Shown here: positions 24,233 through 33,879 of the stretch, one piece after another
How positions within the stretch are numbered: position 1 is the stretch's first letter
How the letters are laid out: every line of letters begins with the position of its first letter
Assembly (NCBI GenBank): GCA_008933805.1
Contig: WBUH01000013.1
Span: forward strand, 1-64,000
DNA: 64,000 nucleotides
Direction of reading: 5' to 3'
DNA from: Bacteroidota bacterium
GTDB lineage: Bacteria; Bacteroidota; Bacteroidia; UBA8524
The notes under the pieces: model-generated
Seen by the model: the letters and a program-made list of their open reading frames with translations, nothing else
What the model was told of the DNA's origin: nothing
Databases searched by the model: none
Translations under genes and position numbers: made by a program

Positions 24233-24982
24233 TTACCACTTGCTGCCAAAAACTGCGCAAATATAAAACGAAGGGAAGAAATATTTGTTTTCGGTATGCA
24301 GCATCAAAGGCAAACGTTTGGGAAAAGCATCCACATACACGCCTACTTCAATGGCTTTTATTTCATCAGTAAAATCACCCCAATCGAAGTTAAACCCTGC
24401 TTTAGCAAAGCCGCCCATCCTAAACGTGAGCTCGTTGAACCCTTTTGAGAAGGGCGAGTTACCAATCACATCGTCTTGATTTATTTCTGCATCGGCAGTA
24501 ACTTTTTTAGTTACCACAAAGTTGTTGTTGTTTACATCGGTTACAAGCAAATCAAGGTAAACGGGTTTTAGCACAGAGAACACAGGCCCTACTGCAACAT
24601 TGAAGCTGATTGAGGCTGTATTCTTAAGTTTTTTTTCTGACAACATGAACTTGTTGCCATAACCAAAACGACCGATATACGCTGAATTGGCTTTGCCGTA
24701 TGTGTATGGACTTGTATTGGTGATGCCTGTATTGAAAATACGGATTTCTTTAGGGTGTCTTATCGAAAGAAATTCAGCTTCAAGGTATTCAACACGTCCT
24801 TCGGAAATGTAACGGCCAAAGCGTAAATCAAGTCCCACACCGCGGGGATGTGCCATCAGCCCGAAAGAAAACTCACGATTGTATTCATTCTCAGTAATCA
24901 GCTGGGCTGAGCCTTGTTGTGGTAAATACACAGCAGCCACGCCAAAAAGTACGACACGGATTATAACTCTATACCACCACAT
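24233..24982 (-). CDS. probable outer-membrane or periplasmic protein of unknown function
   Basis: 249 residues with a signal peptide (about 1-26, ending GSAQ). Alternating hydrophobic/polar strands and repeated glycine-aromatic turns (EFSFGLMAHPRGVGLDLRFG, AYIGRFGYGNKFML, GVYVDAFPKRLPLML) suggest an outer-membrane beta-barrel. I know no function for the family. The gene is divergent from osmC and lies just before lipA on the same strand. Confidence 0.7.
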   Translation of the reverse strand: MWWYRVIIRVVLFGVAAVYLPQQGSAQLITENEYNREFSFGLMAHPRGVGLDLRFGRYISEGRVEYLEAEFLSIRHPKEIRIFNTGITNTSPYTYGKANSAYIGRFGYGNKFMLSEKKLKNTASISFNVAVGPVFSVLKPVYLDLLVTDVNNNNFVVTKKVTADAEINQDDVIGNSPFSKGFNELTFRMGGFAKAGFNFDWGDFTDEIKAIEVGVYVDAFPKRLPLMLHTENKYFFPSFYICAVFGSKW

Positions 24983-25050
24983 TGATTTATCTTTGTTAAA
25001 AAATTGACGGGTGCCGAACGGCTACTCTTCATTCAAAAATAACGAAAAAA

Positions 25051-25467
25051 GTGCCAAAAATGTTTACTGCTGAAATAAAATACTTGGGCGATTTAAGAAC
25101 CGAAGCCACACACCTTGCTTCGGGCAAAACTTTTATTACCGATGCACCCGTTGACAACCACGGAAGAGGCGAGGCTTTTTCTCCTACTGATACGGTAACT
25201 GCCGCACTTGGCAGTTGCATGTTAACGCTGATGGGTATTGCTGCCAATACACATGAAATTGACATGAGCGGCACAAAAATAGAAGTGAAAAAACACATGG
25301 CTTCTGACCCCCGACGCATTATAAAAATTGACGTGGTGATTACTTTTACAGGTAAAAACTATACAGATAAGCAGAAGGCAATCTTAGAACACACGGCCAT
25401 TACCTGCCCTGTTGCCAAAAGCCTGAACCCAGAAATTGAACAAGCTGTTGAGTTTGTTTACCAATAA
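25051..25467 (+). CDS. OsmC family peroxiredoxin-like protein
   Basis: 138 residues, the usual OsmC length. The family reduces organic hydroperoxides with two cysteines, here in AALGSCMLTLMGI (about residue 58) and TAITCPVAKSL (about 122). FSPTDTVTAALGSC is the characteristic helix. It stands alone; a TATCTTTG element (24988-24995) upstream on the same strand may be its -7 box. A strong terminator follows. Confidence 0.88.
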   Translation: MPKMFTAEIKYLGDLRTEATHLASGKTFITDAPVDNHGRGEAFSPTDTVTAALGSCMLTLMGIAANTHEIDMSGTKIEVKKHMASDPRRIIKIDVVITFTGKNYTDKQKAILEHTAITCPVAKSLNPEIEQAVEFVYQ

Positions 25468-25488
25468 ACGTAGCAGCTAATCCAAACA

Positions 25489-25527
25489 AAAACGCACCCA
25501 AATTGCTGTTGCAAACGGGTGCGTTTT
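25489..25527. terminator. bidirectional terminator between osmC-like and MbnP-like genes
   Basis: An 11-bp stem (AAAACGCACCC with GGGTGCGTTTT) encloses a 17-base loop. A-rich sequence precedes it and a T run follows, between convergent genes. Confidence 0.88.
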
Positions 25528-25566
25528 ATATTACTGCGCAAATGCACAGTACAAAAAGTAGGTGTT

Positions 25567-26340
25567 TTAGTTGTGTACGTGACCAAACTCTATAGCGTGG
25601 TGAAAGTTTTCAGCCACTTTTACTGCGTTTGCTCCGGGCACATGAATCATATTGAAGGTAGCCACTTTAATTGTTTCGTGCTCACCGTCAAATAGTTTTT
25701 GCATATTTACCAGCATATGAATTTTTGAGGTAGCGCTGCTCTTTACTTGCAAATTGGTAGCGCCAAACGCATGACTGTTTTGTTGTATGGTATTATTAGC
25801 CCCTGAAAAGCCGCCCACATGGTATGAAAAACTTCCGTTGGAAGCCTGTGGCGAAGTACCCTCAAACTTCATAAAAATGTAGCCTGAGTTCCAGCTCCAA
25901 AACATGCCGTTAGCAGGGTCTAAAGCACCTGTTTGCGCACCCGAAACGTTACGAATACTATCTACCCCTATTGTATAGCTCACGCCCTTGTAATCACCGG
26001 CAGGAACATCGGCAATGGTTAGCAAGGTTCCGTTGGTTTTAGCCACATCCACCAAGTAATAACTTTCAGGAGCAACCCAATACGAACCGTCGGTTTTTTG
26101 AAGTTTAAAATTAGTGATGTAATACCTTACATTGGTAAATGTTAGTTGCTCTGACGATTGCGTAGTAAACGTCGTATTTAATGCAAACTCCGCCGTGCCG
26201 AATTTATGGTCAAACTCAACGGTAACAGCACCCTTTTGCTCTGTTGGAGCGGGGTTGGTATTTTTATTATCGTCTTTCTTACAAGAACTTATAAATGTTA
26301 GCAACGCCAGTGCGATTGCAAATCCTGATAATTTTTTCAT
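25567..26340 (-). CDS. MbnP-family lipoprotein
   Basis: 257 residues from ATG 26340 (the frame extends to 26391, but the start MKKLSGFAIALALL with lipobox ISSCKK is clearly right). The core VTVEFDHKFG, FTNVRYYITNFKL, YTIGVDSIRNVSGAQTGAL, MFWSWNSGYIFMKF and SFSYHVGGF belongs to the MbnP-like domain, first named for a partner of MbnH in copper/methanobactin-linked loci. Several histidines (HNTIQ region, HAFG, HHAIEFGHVHN tail) could bind metal. It lies at the 3' end of a cluster with a Cys-rich protein and YtxJ. Confidence 0.85.
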   Translation of the reverse strand: MKKLSGFAIALALLTFISSCKKDDNKNTNPAPTEQKGAVTVEFDHKFGTAEFALNTTFTTQSSEQLTFTNVRYYITNFKLQKTDGSYWVAPESYYLVDVAKTNGTLLTIADVPAGDYKGVSYTIGVDSIRNVSGAQTGALDPANGMFWSWNSGYIFMKFEGTSPQASNGSFSYHVGGFSGANNTIQQNSHAFGATNLQVKSSATSKIHMLVNMQKLFDGEHETIKVATFNMIHVPGANAVKVAENFHHAIEFGHVHN

Positions 26341-26424
26341 CGGTAATAGAATGTAATGTATAATTTTTTGCCGGCTTAATTGTAGTAGCACATGCTGTGC
26401 GGCATTGGCATCTGCTAATAGCGA

Positions 26425-26808
26425 TTATGAATACATTACATCCTCGGGCGGCTGAAAGAAATCTGAATTACAGGTTGCGACTGAAAGAGGTGCCTCCAAA
26501 TCATGCAATTCTGTGCAATCTGAAGGTGGAACGGCTACCTGAAAACAATTGATTAGTATGAATACTGAGATTTTTAGTTGCTGCCTCAAAGGCATTTCTT
26601 TACCGTTTGTTGTGGGTTTTTCAACCTCATTTAGCTCTTCGTTCAAACGGCAACTGCCTTCGCAATCTAACGCTGCGTTGTCTTTATTTTCACAAAGCAC
26701 CGTAGCATAATAGGTTTTATTAATTAAATAATTTCCTACTATACCCAAACGCATAGTAAACGGAAACGCAAGGGCTAAAAGCAACAATATGGCAGTAACC
26801 TGTCTCAA
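26425..26808 (-). CDS. small cysteine-containing membrane protein
   Basis: 127 residues from a TTG start at 26808; no ATG precedes the first helix. An N-terminal hydrophobic helix is followed by YLINKTYYATVLCENKDNAA and the CEGSCRLNEEL motif. In Bacteroidota a small family with a YLINxxYxxxxLCxNKDxxxxxCxGxCxLxxxL pattern is found beside copper-uptake genes; the fit and the neighbouring MbnP gene suggest a metal-related role (inference). Two further cysteines are in the C-terminal part. Confidence 0.7.
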   Translation of the reverse strand: MRQVTAILLLLALAFPFTMRLGIVGNYLINKTYYATVLCENKDNAALDCEGSCRLNEELNEVEKPTTNGKEMPLRQQLKISVFILINCFQVAVPPSDCTELHDLEAPLSVATCNSDFFQPPEDVMYS

Positions 26809-26859
26809 TCTATTAAAATAGATACTGCGAAAAACGGTAAAGTTGCCTTTAAAAAGAGT

Positions 26860-27207
26860 TTATTTTTTGTGCAAAGAGATTTGCTCTTGCAACTCAGAAA
26901 AATTGATGCCCATGTGCGATTCTTCATACACACATTCGCCATCAACAATCAATAATAATTGGGGTGATTCATGGTTTATTTTAAACCGCTCGGCAATAGC
27001 CGCTGAGATATCTCTATAACTTAATAAGTCTAAGTAGTAATACTCTTCACCTTTCTCCGCTTCGTTACTATCCATCCGGTTTTTAGCTACAGCACTAATA
27101 TTGCAACGTGTGCTGTGCTTAAAGATAACAACAGGAACCTTGTGACTTTGGGTACTGATTAACTCCAACTCATCAGGCTGGGTAATGTTTTTCCAACTAA
27201 GGGGCAT
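26860..27207 (-). CDS. ytxJ: YtxJ family thioredoxin-like protein
   Basis: 115 residues. KVPVVIFKHSTRCNISAVAKN carries the single-cysteine active site (about residue 36) of the YtxJ family, monothiol thioredoxin-fold proteins assigned to bacillithiol-linked redox systems. SPQLLLIVDGECVYEESH supplies the cis-Pro and last strands. The start ATG overlaps by one base the stop codon (TAATG) of a 36-residue lipoprotein gene upstream, so the two are translationally coupled. Confidence 0.87.
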   Translation of the reverse strand: MPLSWKNITQPDELELISTQSHKVPVVIFKHSTRCNISAVAKNRMDSNEAEKGEEYYYLDLLSYRDISAAIAERFKINHESPQLLLIVDGECVYEESHMGINFSELQEQISLHKK

Positions 27208-27317
27208 TATTTTCCTACTACAGTGCTAATTTTGTACGATGGGCATTGGTCTTTATGACAAGAACTCAACACACCCAAACCCGCAATTACCAGCAAAATA
27301 ACAAGTACCTTCTTCAT
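27207..27317 (-). CDS. 36-residue micro-lipoprotein coupled to ytxJ
   Basis: From ATG 27317 the minus strand encodes a lipoprotein signal (MKKVLVILLVIAGLGVLSSC, lipobox cysteine at 20) with a mature part of only 17 residues beginning CHKDQCPSY, so it carries two cysteines. The TAA at 27209-27207 shares its last base with the ytxJ start. The intact signal, perfect junction and cysteine content support a real gene. It would be tethered on the outer face of a membrane; a metal- or thiol-related role is inferred from neighbours. Confidence 0.7.
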   Translation of the reverse strand: MKKVLVILLVIAGLGVLSSCHKDQCPSYKISTVVGK

Positions 27318-27364
27318 ATATTTAATGTTTAAACTCCAGTGTATCTTTAGCATCCTCAAATTCT

Positions 27365-28558
27365 ATGCAAAATTACAAAAAAATATGTGAACTTCTAAGC
27401 AGTGAGGATTGTAAACCTTATGTAAATAAACTGATTAACAAAAACCCGGCGCAAATTGTTCTTCAATACAGCGGCAAAATACCTTGTGATGTTGCTGCAC
27501 TGGCAGAGCTGATTAAGCTATACCAAAAAGCAGCCGACAAGTTACCGTTGTGGGTTGATAGCCGCTGCGCCCTTTCGCAACGCAGCTATGAACAATCCAC
27601 TTCGCAATTAGTGGCTCTTTATAAATCAACGTTTATAAAGGGTAAAAAATTGCTCATTTTGGGTGGTGGGTTAGGAGTTGACGAGTGGGCCTTGTCCCAA
27701 ACCTTTGCACAGTTAACTACTATTGATAATGACGAGGCATTAAACCAAATTGTTGCTTTCAACTATCCAAAACTTGCAATAAAAAACGTCAAACGCATTA
27801 CCCAAACTGCCGAAGAGTATTTGTATGAAAGTGATGAACCCTTTGACTGCATTTATACTGACCCCGACCGAAGGGATGAAAAAGGGGAGCGAAAAATTAC
27901 TTTGCAGCAATCAACCCCTGATATTATTGCGTTACTGCCCAAATTATGGGACCGAACACAAACACTGATAGTAAAAGCCTCGCCCCTATTAGATATTAAT
28001 ACGGCTGTATTGCAGCTTGGCAATGTGCGTGAAGTACGGGTAATTGCAGTAAAAAACGAGGTAAAGGAAATACTAATTACCGCTGAAAAAGGGTTTACGG
28101 GTATAGCAAAAACAGTGGCCGTAAACCACAACGGCAGTGCGTGGCAAGAATACACAACAACTCAGGTCAAAAACCCATTACCTGAAACGGCACCTCCTGA
28201 CTGTTTCTTTGAGCCAAATACAGCTATTATAAAGGCAGGCCTGCACCAATCGTACGCTGCTGAACTTGGCTTAGGAACCATCGACCCGAAAACGGCTTAT
28301 TACACAGGCACTACCCCTATTGAAGACTTTATGGGGCGTCAGTTTAGTATTATCAACGCTGTCCCTTTTGCCAAAAGCGGTATCGCTGCTTATATAAAAC
28401 AACACGGATTGCAAAAAGCCAATGTGGCCAAACGCAATTTCAGACTATCGGTGGATGAGATAAAAAAGTTGTTCAAAATTAAGGACGGAGGTAATGAGTA
28501 TTTATTTTTCACCCAACAGGGCACTAAAGGGATACTGTATCATTGCAGGCCTGTATAA
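27365..28558 (+). CDS. THUMP-like class I SAM methyltransferase
   Basis: 397 residues. The N-terminal ~90 residues are helical; the methyltransferase domain has the SAM-binding loop LLILGGGLGVDEWALS (about residues 96-111) and a DP-type catalytic motif YTDPDRR, a variant of DPPY/NPPY. The C-terminal ~90 residues (NVAKRNFRLSVDEIKKLFKI) match the THUMP-like domain often fused to this methyltransferase in Bacteroidota. An RNA substrate is probable but unproven. It is divergent from the micro-lipoprotein/ytxJ genes with 47 bases between. Confidence 0.8.
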   Translation: MQNYKKICELLSSEDCKPYVNKLINKNPAQIVLQYSGKIPCDVAALAELIKLYQKAADKLPLWVDSRCALSQRSYEQSTSQLVALYKSTFIKGKKLLILGGGLGVDEWALSQTFAQLTTIDNDEALNQIVAFNYPKLAIKNVKRITQTAEEYLYESDEPFDCIYTDPDRRDEKGERKITLQQSTPDIIALLPKLWDRTQTLIVKASPLLDINTAVLQLGNVREVRVIAVKNEVKEILITAEKGFTGIAKTVAVNHNGSAWQEYTTTQVKNPLPETAPPDCFFEPNTAIIKAGLHQSYAAELGLGTIDPKTAYYTGTTPIEDFMGRQFSIINAVPFAKSGIAAYIKQHGLQKANVAKRNFRLSVDEIKKLFKIKDGGNEYLFFTQQGTKGILYHCRPV

Positions 28559-28709
28559 CACTGCAAATCTGCTTAGTTGACGAACCCATTCAGACACTAA
28601 AAAACTTACTTTTTTCTGTTTTAACTACCCAACAAGCATACTATTGAATAGTTGATAAACTGTGGGGTAACTTTCAACGATAAATAAGTTTATTTGTCGG
28701 GGTAGTTTT

Positions 28710-29831
28710 ATGATTGAAAAGTTTTTTTATCCGGTAAAGGTAGATGTGCCCGACGACCGTCGTCGGTTTTCTGGAAATATTGTTCAGCACAAAGATAAAT
28801 TTCCCGACACCTCAGGCTTTAAAATAGCACTGTTTGGGGTGTACGATGCCCGTTTGGGCGGACCGGCACAACAAAATGCCGAAACAGCATTCACCGAACA
28901 GCGAAACGAACTATATAGCTTGTACTTTAAGTTTCCGGGACTGAGTATTGTTGATTTAGGCAATATTATTCCGGGCGAATCGGCTGATGATACATTGTAT
29001 GCAGTTAGGACAGTGGTGAACGAACTAGCCACGCAAAATGTAGTATCGGTAATATTGGGCAACCACCAATTAGCAGGTGTTGGTCAATATGCAGGCTTTG
29101 ATAACCTTACCAAGTTTACCGAGGTAACTGTTTTTGATAACAAAGTATCCATTAACGAAGAGGACTTGGTATACCGCATCGTATCGCATGAACCTAATCA
29201 TCTTTTCAATCTTAACCACATGGGCTACCAAACCTATTTGTGCGATGAAGAAGCACTGATGGCGTTTGAAAAAATGTACTTTGATACCGTGCGCTTGGGT
29301 GTATTGCGTGGAAACCCGGATATTACTGAACCCAGCCTGCGCAACTCAAAAGTATGTGTGTTTGATTTGGCCTGTGTGAAATATGCCGATGCATTGGGCA
29401 GCCCCGGCTCAACGCCAAACGGTATCAGTGCTGAAGAAGCTTGCCAAATTGCCCGCTATGCTGGCATTAGCCCGCGTTTGCAAAGCATTGGTTTTTACGG
29501 TTTACCTACTTCACAAGTAAGCTCGGCACAACTAATCGCCCAAATGATTTGGTACTTTGCCGAAGGAGTATCGCTGCGCAAAGACGAAGACCCTGTGAAA
29601 GAACAGGAGAAGTTTTTGCAATACCGTACCGCCCTTAACGAAGGCCAACACGAGATTGTTTTTTACAAAAGTAAAACCACTGCCCGCTGGTGGATGGAAA
29701 TACCGCACCCCAAAAACCACAAAGAAAACACCTTCCCAATTGTGGTGCCTTGCAGCTATGCCGATTACCAAGTAGCCTGCAACAATGAGATGCCAGACCG
29801 CTGGTGGCGTGTATTCCAAAAATACACCTAA
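28710..29831 (+). CDS. degenerate ureohydrolase (arginase/formimidoylglutamase-like) lacking metal ligands
   Basis: 373 residues with the arginase/deacetylase fold order of ureohydrolases, but the metal-site motifs are broken. The GGDHS motif is GNHQL (residues 117-121), DxHxD is replaced by DNKVS (about 143-147), and DxDxxDP is FDLACVKYAD (218-227), while the following PGSTPNGIS still aligns with the family's PG...GG turn. Such proteins in Bacteroidota are often labelled formimidoylglutamase. With most manganese ligands gone, hydrolysis of guanidino compounds is unlikely; a structural or regulatory role is more plausible (inference). It is a single gene. Confidence 0.8.
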   Translation: MIEKFFYPVKVDVPDDRRRFSGNIVQHKDKFPDTSGFKIALFGVYDARLGGPAQQNAETAFTEQRNELYSLYFKFPGLSIVDLGNIIPGESADDTLYAVRTVVNELATQNVVSVILGNHQLAGVGQYAGFDNLTKFTEVTVFDNKVSINEEDLVYRIVSHEPNHLFNLNHMGYQTYLCDEEALMAFEKMYFDTVRLGVLRGNPDITEPSLRNSKVCVFDLACVKYADALGSPGSTPNGISAEEACQIARYAGISPRLQSIGFYGLPTSQVSSAQLIAQMIWYFAEGVSLRKDEDPVKEQEKFLQYRTALNEGQHEIVFYKSKTTARWWMEIPHPKNHKENTFPIVVPCSYADYQVACNNEMPDRWWRVFQKYT

Positions 29832-30088
29832 CGAAGGGAAAACAACCCCTTCTTATTTTCTATTCCCTAGCCGCCATTCCCTCAAATTACAACAGAGGAT
29901 AATTTGAGCGTTTGAATAGCTAACTTCACTCTTAACCTTATTACAAAAAAGGATGAGCGAACCTGTGCGCGTGTTGGATATTGGATAATATGCGTGCTTA
30001 TATACTTACCTCAAAACCATTTGCATACACCACTTGTTTAGAATTAGTATAAAGTAAAGTGTAAAAAGCATTTATCCTTACTTTAGTT

Positions 30089-30096
30089 TATTTTTG
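30089..30096 (+). promoter_or_regulatory. -7 element of the aconitase gene
   Basis: TATTTTTG matches TAnnTTTG exactly, 24 bases before the ATG. The -33 region has no TTG. Confidence 0.5.
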
Positions 30097-30119
30097 CGGC
30101 TTCTAAAAACCTTATAATT

Positions 30120-32387
30120 ATGGTATTCGACCTCGACCTGATAAAGAAAACCTATGCCCAAATGCCTGAAAAGATTAGTGCTGCGCGCAGTGCTTTGGGA
30201 AGGCCACTTACCCTTACAGAAAAAATACTGTACTCGCACCTTTGGGACGGTGCTGCTACCACTGCTTACGAGCGTGGAAAATCGTATGTAGATTTTGCTC
30301 CTGACCGTGTAGCTATGCAAGATGCTACCGCACAGATGGCATTGCTACAATTTATGCAAGCAGGCCGCGATAAGGTGGCGGTTCCTTCTACCGTTCACTG
30401 TGACCACTTGATTCAAGCAAAAACAGGAGCTATTGAAGATTTGCAAACTGCTATCGACACTAACAAAGAGGTGTACGATTTCCTTTCTTCTGTATCAAAC
30501 AAGTATGGTATCGGTTTTTGGAAACCCGGTGCCGGTATTATCCACCAAGTAGTACTTGAAAACTACGCTTTCCCGGGCGCAATGATGATTGGTACCGATA
30601 GCCACACTGTAAACGCAGGTGGTTTGGGTATGGTTGCCATTGGTGTGGGTGGTGCTGATGCTTGCGACGTTATGGCTGGCTTACCTTGGGAGCTTAAATT
30701 CCCTAAATTAATAGGTGTGAAACTTACCGGAAAAATGAGCGGCTGGACCAGTGCCAAAGACGTTATTTTGAAGGTAGCAGGCATACTTACCGTAAAAGGC
30801 GGCACAGGTGCCATAGTAGAATATTTTGGCGAAGGTGCTTCAAACATATCTTGTACCGGTAAAGGCACTATTTGTAACATGGGCGCTGAAATTGGTGCTA
30901 CCACTTCAATATTCGGTTACGATAAAGCAATGGGCGATTACCTGCGCGGTACAGCCCGTGCCGAAGTTGCCGACCTTGCCGATGCGATTGCCGAACACCT
31001 TACCGGTGATGCTGAGGTATATGCAAATCCTGAGAAATACTTTGATCAAGTAATAGAAATTAATCTTAGCGAGTTAGAGCCTCATGTAAATGGCCCCTTT
31101 ACTCCTGATTTGGCTTGGCCGCTTAGCAAATTTGCGGCTGCCGTTAAAGAAAACAACTGGCCCGCTACCCTTGAGGTAGGTTTGATAGGCAGTTGCACCA
31201 ACTCTTCGTACGAAGATATTACCCGTGCAGCATCAGTTGCCCAACAAGCCATTGATAAAAACCTTAAAACAAAAGCTGAGTTTACTATTACCCCCGGTTC
31301 TGAAATGGTGCGCTACACCGTTGAACGCGACGGGTATTTGAACACTTTTGACCAAATGGGTGGTGTTGTGTTGGCAAACGCCTGTGGCCCTTGTATTGGC
31401 CAATGGGCACGCCACACCAGCGACCCTAACCGTAAAAACTCAATCATTACCTCGTTTAACCGCAACTTTGCAAAACGTAACGACGGTAACCCAAATACTC
31501 ACGCATTTGTAGCTTCACCTGAAATTGTAACTGCGTTTGCTATTGCCGGCGACCTTACCTTTAACCCAATTACCGATACTCTTACCAACGAAAAAGGTGA
31601 GCAAGTGAAGTTGGATGAACCTAAAGGTATTGAATTACCCGCTAAAGGTTTTGATGTTGAGGATGCTGGTTACCAAGCACCTGCCGCTGACGGTAGCAGT
31701 GTGAAAGTAATTGTTGACCCTGCGAGCAACCGTTTACAATTGCTTGACCCGTTTGCTGCATGGGAAGGTACTGACTTAAAAGACCTTTACCTGTTGATTA
31801 AAGCAAAAGGCAAGTGTACCACCGACCACATCAGTATGGCAGGTCCTTGGTTAAAATTCCGCGGACACTTAGATAACATTTCAAACAATATGTTGATTGG
31901 TGCTATCAACTACTTTAATGACAGTGCTGATAACGTTAAAAACCAACTTACCGGTGAATACGGCCCTGTGCCTGCTACCCAGCGTGCATACAAAGCCGCA
32001 GGAATTGGCAGCATAGTGGTGGGCGACGAAAACTACGGTGAAGGTTCATCACGTGAGCACGCCGCAATGGAGCCTCGTCACTTGGGTGTTCGCGTAATAT
32101 TGGTAAAATCATTTGCCCGTATCCACGAAACCAACCTTAAAAAACAAGGTATGTTGGCACTTACCTTTGCCAACAAAGAGGATTACGAAAAAATTCAGGA
32201 AAACGATAAAATTGATATCGTAGGTCTTACTACATTTAGCCCCGGCAAACCATTAACAGTGGTATTGAAACACGCCGACGGCAGTGTGGATGAAATTACC
32301 GTAAACCACACCTACAACGACCAACAAATTGAGTGGTTTAAAGCCGGTGGTGCCCTAAACATCATCCGCAAACAAGCCAACGGTTAA
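30120..32387 (+). CDS. aconitate hydratase
   Basis: 755 residues, the size of mitochondrial-type aconitases. It interconverts citrate and isocitrate in the TCA cycle. The three [4Fe-4S] ligands are in [10 protein letters not shown] and CGPCIGQW, and the C-terminal swivelling domain has [15 protein letters not shown] with the active-site serine/arginine. The N-terminal [20 protein letters not shown] block is also conserved. It is monocistronic, with a good terminator downstream. Confidence 0.96.
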   Translation: MVFDLDLIKKTYAQMPEKISAARSALGRPLTLTEKILYSHLWDGAATTAYERGKSYVDFAPDRVAMQDATAQMALLQFMQAGRDKVAVPSTVHCDHLIQAKTGAIEDLQTAIDTNKEVYDFLSSVSNKYGIGFWKPGAGIIHQVVLENYAFPGAMMIGTDSHTVNAGGLGMVAIGVGGADACDVMAGLPWELKFPKLIGVKLTGKMSGWTSAKDVILKVAGILTVKGGTGAIVEYFGEGASNISCTGKGTICNMGAEIGATTSIFGYDKAMGDYLRGTARAEVADLADAIAEHLTGDAEVYANPEKYFDQVIEINLSELEPHVNGPFTPDLAWPLSKFAAAVKENNWPATLEVGLIGSCTNSSYEDITRAASVAQQAIDKNLKTKAEFTITPGSEMVRYTVERDGYLNTFDQMGGVVLANACGPCIGQWARHTSDPNRKNSIITSFNRNFAKRNDGNPNTHAFVASPEIVTAFAIAGDLTFNPITDTLTNEKGEQVKLDEPKGIELPAKGFDVEDAGYQAPAADGSSVKVIVDPASNRLQLLDPFAAWEGTDLKDLYLLIKAKGKCTTDHISMAGPWLKFRGHLDNISNNMLIGAINYFNDSADNVKNQLTGEYGPVPATQRAYKAAGIGSIVVGDENYGEGSSREHAAMEPRHLGVRVILVKSFARIHETNLKKQGMLALTFANKEDYEKIQENDKIDIVGLTTFSPGKPLTVVLKHADGSVDEITVNHTYNDQQIEWFKAGGALNIIRKQANG

Positions 32388-32428
32388 TCCGTTATGCAGG
32401 CTTCAAATTAAAAACACCTAATATTATC

Positions 32429-32465
32429 AAAAGGGGCGGCATCAAAAATTGATACCGCCCCTTTT
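32429..32465 (+). terminator. terminator of the aconitase gene
   Basis: A GC-rich stem (AAAAGGGGCGG with CCGCCCCTTTT, extended by ATCA/TGAT across one mismatch) ends in a T run. Confidence 0.9.
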
Positions 32466-32572
32466 CACATATAAAATCAAATCGCCCACTTATTGTGAAA
32501 TCAACCCCACTTATGAAATTGAATATTTAGTTGCGCAAAAACCTTAGTTACTTAGTGTAAAAGTATCTAATT

Positions 32573-33613
32573 ATGAAAAATCTAATACTATTAATTACGA
32601 AAGCAACATTTTTGATTTACTTCTTTTTAGGGCTGTCTACACAAATATTAGCCAACTTACCTCCAAACATCTATATATCAAGCTGCTATCAGCAAGTAAC
32701 CAACTCTGGCAACCGAATAACCCCTTTTAAATTTCTCAACGGAAGTGCCATCAAAATAACTACTATTCCTGCTAACGCAACTACATACTTTTTTGCGTAT
32801 GAAATTGTAAATGGTCAAGCTGTTTCAAACCCTTTCATCATACCTTATGGTGTTGATTACTTATTACAATATGACAAAACGTTTTCTATTGTAGTTCCTC
32901 CCGAGTATGTAAACCCTGGTGGCCCGGGAGGGGAAATTGACCCTATGATAATAAGTACAGTTTCTTTTACTCCTACTTTCAGCCCTGCCGACGGAACGGG
33001 ATGTTTCACATTTAACACATCACGCCTTTATAATTTTAATCCCAATTTAGACGGACTATGCATTAATCCTGCTGTATCCATAAGAAATCCTTCTTCAAAC
33101 ACAGTTTCACAGGTACAGTATACTGGAAACAATCAACTTCAGTTCTTCATTCCTGATGATGGATTTTGTGATATTCCCTTGGGGCAAGGCATTGTAGGAA
33201 TACGTTGTAGAACTATGGACTTTGAAATTGAAATTCAACCCTGTGACCTTAATAACCCAAACTGCCCAACACTCTTTTATACATTTCCTACAACTGTTTG
33301 TTGCGAATGCGAGCCTTGGCAGCCATCACAAAGAACGGAATTAGAAACTAACGAACTAAATGAAGGTAAAATGAGTGAAACATATAACAACATAGTTAAT
33401 GATGTTTTAATTTATCCTAATCCGTTTGTCGATGAAATAATTGTAATTACTGAACAAAGCGTAAAACAACTTTGTATAAAAGATTTAACAGGTAAAGAGT
33501 TAATCACAGCAATCGGCAATAAAATTGAAACAAACAACCTAAATAAAGGTATCTATTTGTTAGAAATACGTACACCCGACGATACTTTAGTTCAGAAAAG
33601 AATCATTAAGTAA
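32573..33613 (+). CDS. secreted protein with T9SS type A sorting domain
   Basis: 346 residues with a signal peptide (1-27, about ILAN). The central part is rich in Asn, Pro and Thr with eight or more cysteines (YISSCYQQ, GTGCF, LCINPAV, CDIPLG, IQPCDLNNPNCP, TVCCECEPW), suggesting disulfides; no family recognised. The last ~75 residues are a T9SS type A tail (VLIYPNPFVDEIIVI, IKDLTGKELI, KGIYLLEI, VQKRIIK). It is AT-richer than the aconitase gene. Monocistronic with a strong terminator. Confidence 0.85.
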   Translation: MKNLILLITKATFLIYFFLGLSTQILANLPPNIYISSCYQQVTNSGNRITPFKFLNGSAIKITTIPANATTYFFAYEIVNGQAVSNPFIIPYGVDYLLQYDKTFSIVVPPEYVNPGGPGGEIDPMIISTVSFTPTFSPADGTGCFTFNTSRLYNFNPNLDGLCINPAVSIRNPSSNTVSQVQYTGNNQLQFFIPDDGFCDIPLGQGIVGIRCRTMDFEIEIQPCDLNNPNCPTLFYTFPTTVCCECEPWQPSQRTELETNELNEGKMSETYNNIVNDVLIYPNPFVDEIIVITEQSVKQLCIKDLTGKELITAIGNKIETNNLNKGIYLLEIRTPDDTLVQKRIIK

Positions 33614-33630
33614 ATATTGAGTTTTCTTAA

Positions 33631-33657
33631 AAGCAGGCCGATGGCCTGCTTTTTTTA
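33631..33657 (+). terminator. terminator of the T9SS protein gene
   Basis: A perfect 9-bp stem (AAGCAGGCC / GGCCTGCTT) with a GAT loop followed by a T run. Confidence 0.93.
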
Positions 33658-33746
33658 TTTCTATCCCCGCCGATTATCGGCAGTATCGTCCACTTATTGC
33701 CATAACTGCCCACTTATTACTTGGTAATAGTATATCGTTTTGCCGC

Positions 33747-33861
33747 ACCATAGGTTTGCATAATTCTGCTAAAACCATAATAAACCTATGGTATAACGTA
33801 GCAACCTTATTGGCTTGCTGCCTTATTTGCTGGCCTGCTTACTTTTGTAAGCAGGCTTTTT
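33747..33861 (+). promoter_or_regulatory. structured leader upstream of the 33880 gene
   Basis: An 11-bp inverted repeat (ACCATAGGTTT at 33747-33757 with AAACCTATGGT at 33782-33792) is followed by a terminator-like hairpin (10-bp stem GCCTGCTTAC / GTAAGCAGGC, 33833-33856, then T5) ending only about 20 bases before the ATG. TAGGTTTG at 33751-33758 fits a -7 box inside the left arm. Either the hairpin attenuates the gene, or transcription starts after it at a weak box TATCTTTC (33863). Confidence 0.45.
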
Positions 33862-33879
33862 GTATCTTTCGTCCTCAAT

